Part shown: piece after piece, positions 63,701 to 64,000 of the stretch | Layout: every line of letters starts with the position of its first letter | Numbering within the stretch: the stretch's first letter is position 1 | Program-made: the position numbers and the translations under genes | The notes under the pieces: generated by a model | Database searches by the model: none | The model's input: the letters and a program-made list of their open reading frames with translations, nothing else | Told to the model about the DNA's origin: nothing | Origin: Luzula sylvatica | Taxonomy: Eukaryota > Streptophyta > Magnoliopsida > Poales > Juncaceae | Reading direction: 5' to 3' | Length of the DNA stretch: 64,000 nt | NCBI GenBank assembly: GCA_946800325.1 | Contig: OX326959.1 | Location: 29,773,115-29,837,114 of the forward strand

Positions 63701-64000
63701 AAACATGAAAAATGAAGTATTTTGCTCATTTTAGAGAACTATTTTGGTCTTTTTTTGAAAAAATGATAATTGATATTTTTGAAGATGTTAGACTTCAGTT
63801 TTTGATTTTCTGCAAAAAAATAGGAAAAATAGAAATTTGTATGTGTTAGTCTTCAATCACGGAATTTTTCAGAGAAAAACATGAACAATGAAGTTTTTTG
63901 CTCATTTTAGAGAACTATTTTGGTATTTTTTAGAAAATATGATAATTGATATTTTTGAAGGTGTTAGACTTCAATTTTTGATTTTCTGCAAAAAATAGGA
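60723..64000 (+). repeat. Region 5 HOR copy 2 (partial, cut by window edge)
   Basis: Follows copy 1 at offset 3813-3814 up to GGACTC at 62179, then at offset 3118 (59061 to 62179, 59758 to 62876), because it has one 4-monomer block fewer. One private extra A lies in GTTAAGACTTC near 61873. Past about 63600 the order departs from copy 1. Confidence 0.75.
60989..61010 (+). repeat. Monomer with 16-bp deletion, fourth copy
   Basis: Same junction 3813 bp after the 57187 copy, without its private TTTTTTGG change. Confidence 0.88.

Larger units (their letters stand above)
1..64000 (+). repeat. Satellite DNA array, 174-bp monomer, fills the window
   Basis: Every part of the window is a copy of one AT-rich monomer. 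The landmarks recur in the same order throughout: GGTGTTAGACTTCAG, then GTGTTAGTCTTCAAT, then CATTTTAGAGAACTATTTT. Anchor-to-anchor spacing is 174 bp (57885, 58059, 58233 and 58407). All copies face the same way and I found no non-satellite insertion. The array starts and ends mid-monomer, so it continues past both edges. Each monomer has stop codons in all frames apart from short accidental frames, so no gene is called anywhere. Monomer length, purity and higher-order structure are typical of eukaryotic centromeric or pericentromeric satellites; that role is inferred. The family is not one I recognise. Confidence 0.99.

Noticed and set aside
1..64000. CRISPR-like array
   Set aside because: Adjacent units are homologous over their whole 174 bp. 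There are no short identical repeats separated by unique spacers, and no cas genes.
1..64000. TATA boxes, AT-rich promoters and T-run terminators
   Set aside because: At about 74% A+T such matches are expected by chance in every monomer, and no gene is present for them to serve.
1..64000. Telomeric repeat relation because of frequent TTAG
   Set aside because: TTAG occurs once per ~58 bp and not in short tandem TTAGG or TTAGGG runs.
1..64000. Assignment to a known satellite (alpha satellite, Arabidopsis 178 bp, holocentric plant or nematode satellites)
   Set aside because: Monomer length is similar but I recognise no shared sequence. Naming a family or host would be a guess without a database search.

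Overview
The whole 64 kb window is one uninterrupted, head-to-tail satellite DNA array. The monomer is 174 bp (spacing measured between conserved anchors, e.g. 57885 to 58059), about 74% A+T by a hand count of one monomer, with every copy in the same orientation. About 368 monomer lengths fit in the window, and the array runs off both ends. I see no protein-coding gene, RNA gene, transposon, prokaryotic operon or CRISPR array. The 65-codon open frames are accidental readings through shortened or variant monomers. A near-nucleosomal monomer, organised into higher-order repeats (HORs) and free of insertions, suggests a eukaryotic centromeric or pericentromeric satellite. I do not recognise the family and cannot name the organism.

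Inside the monomer there is an older layer. Three diverged subunits (A, B, C) start at TTAG anchors spaced 57, 60 and 57 bp, so 174 bp is about 3 x 58 bp. Each subunit has the order TTAG, T-rich run, A-rich run, short T-rich end. Conserved small features are a TGAAG-N8-CTTCA dyad at the start of subunit A, one CpG-containing box in subunit B, and, in some monomers, a perfect hairpin or a CENP-B-box-like motif with the wrong spacing.

Above the monomer, diagnostic variants and shared deletions show nested segmental duplications whose periods are whole numbers of monomers plus or minus small indels. Region 1 (1-21340): five full or partial copies of a ~5.85 kb, ~34-monomer unit. Region 2 (22000-33300): two copies of a ~7 kb, 40-42-monomer unit, with a 7-monomer tandem duplication at 26610-29049. 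A mosaic seam fills 33300-35987. Region 3 (35988-47440): units of 4177, 3656 and 3656 bp (24, 21, 21 monomers). Region 4 (47231-57690): a 7806 bp, 45-monomer unit that restarts at 55037 and contains a 13-monomer duplication (2246 bp) and a 6-monomer unit (1046 bp) repeated about three times. Region 5 (56910-64000): a 22-monomer unit (3813 bp) with a nested 4-monomer duplication (696 bp).

Nothing here works as a gene set. If the array has a function it is structural (chromatin, centromere, heterochromatin), which the sequence alone cannot prove. Boundaries of HOR copies were placed by eye from variant switches and are good to roughly 10-60 bp.
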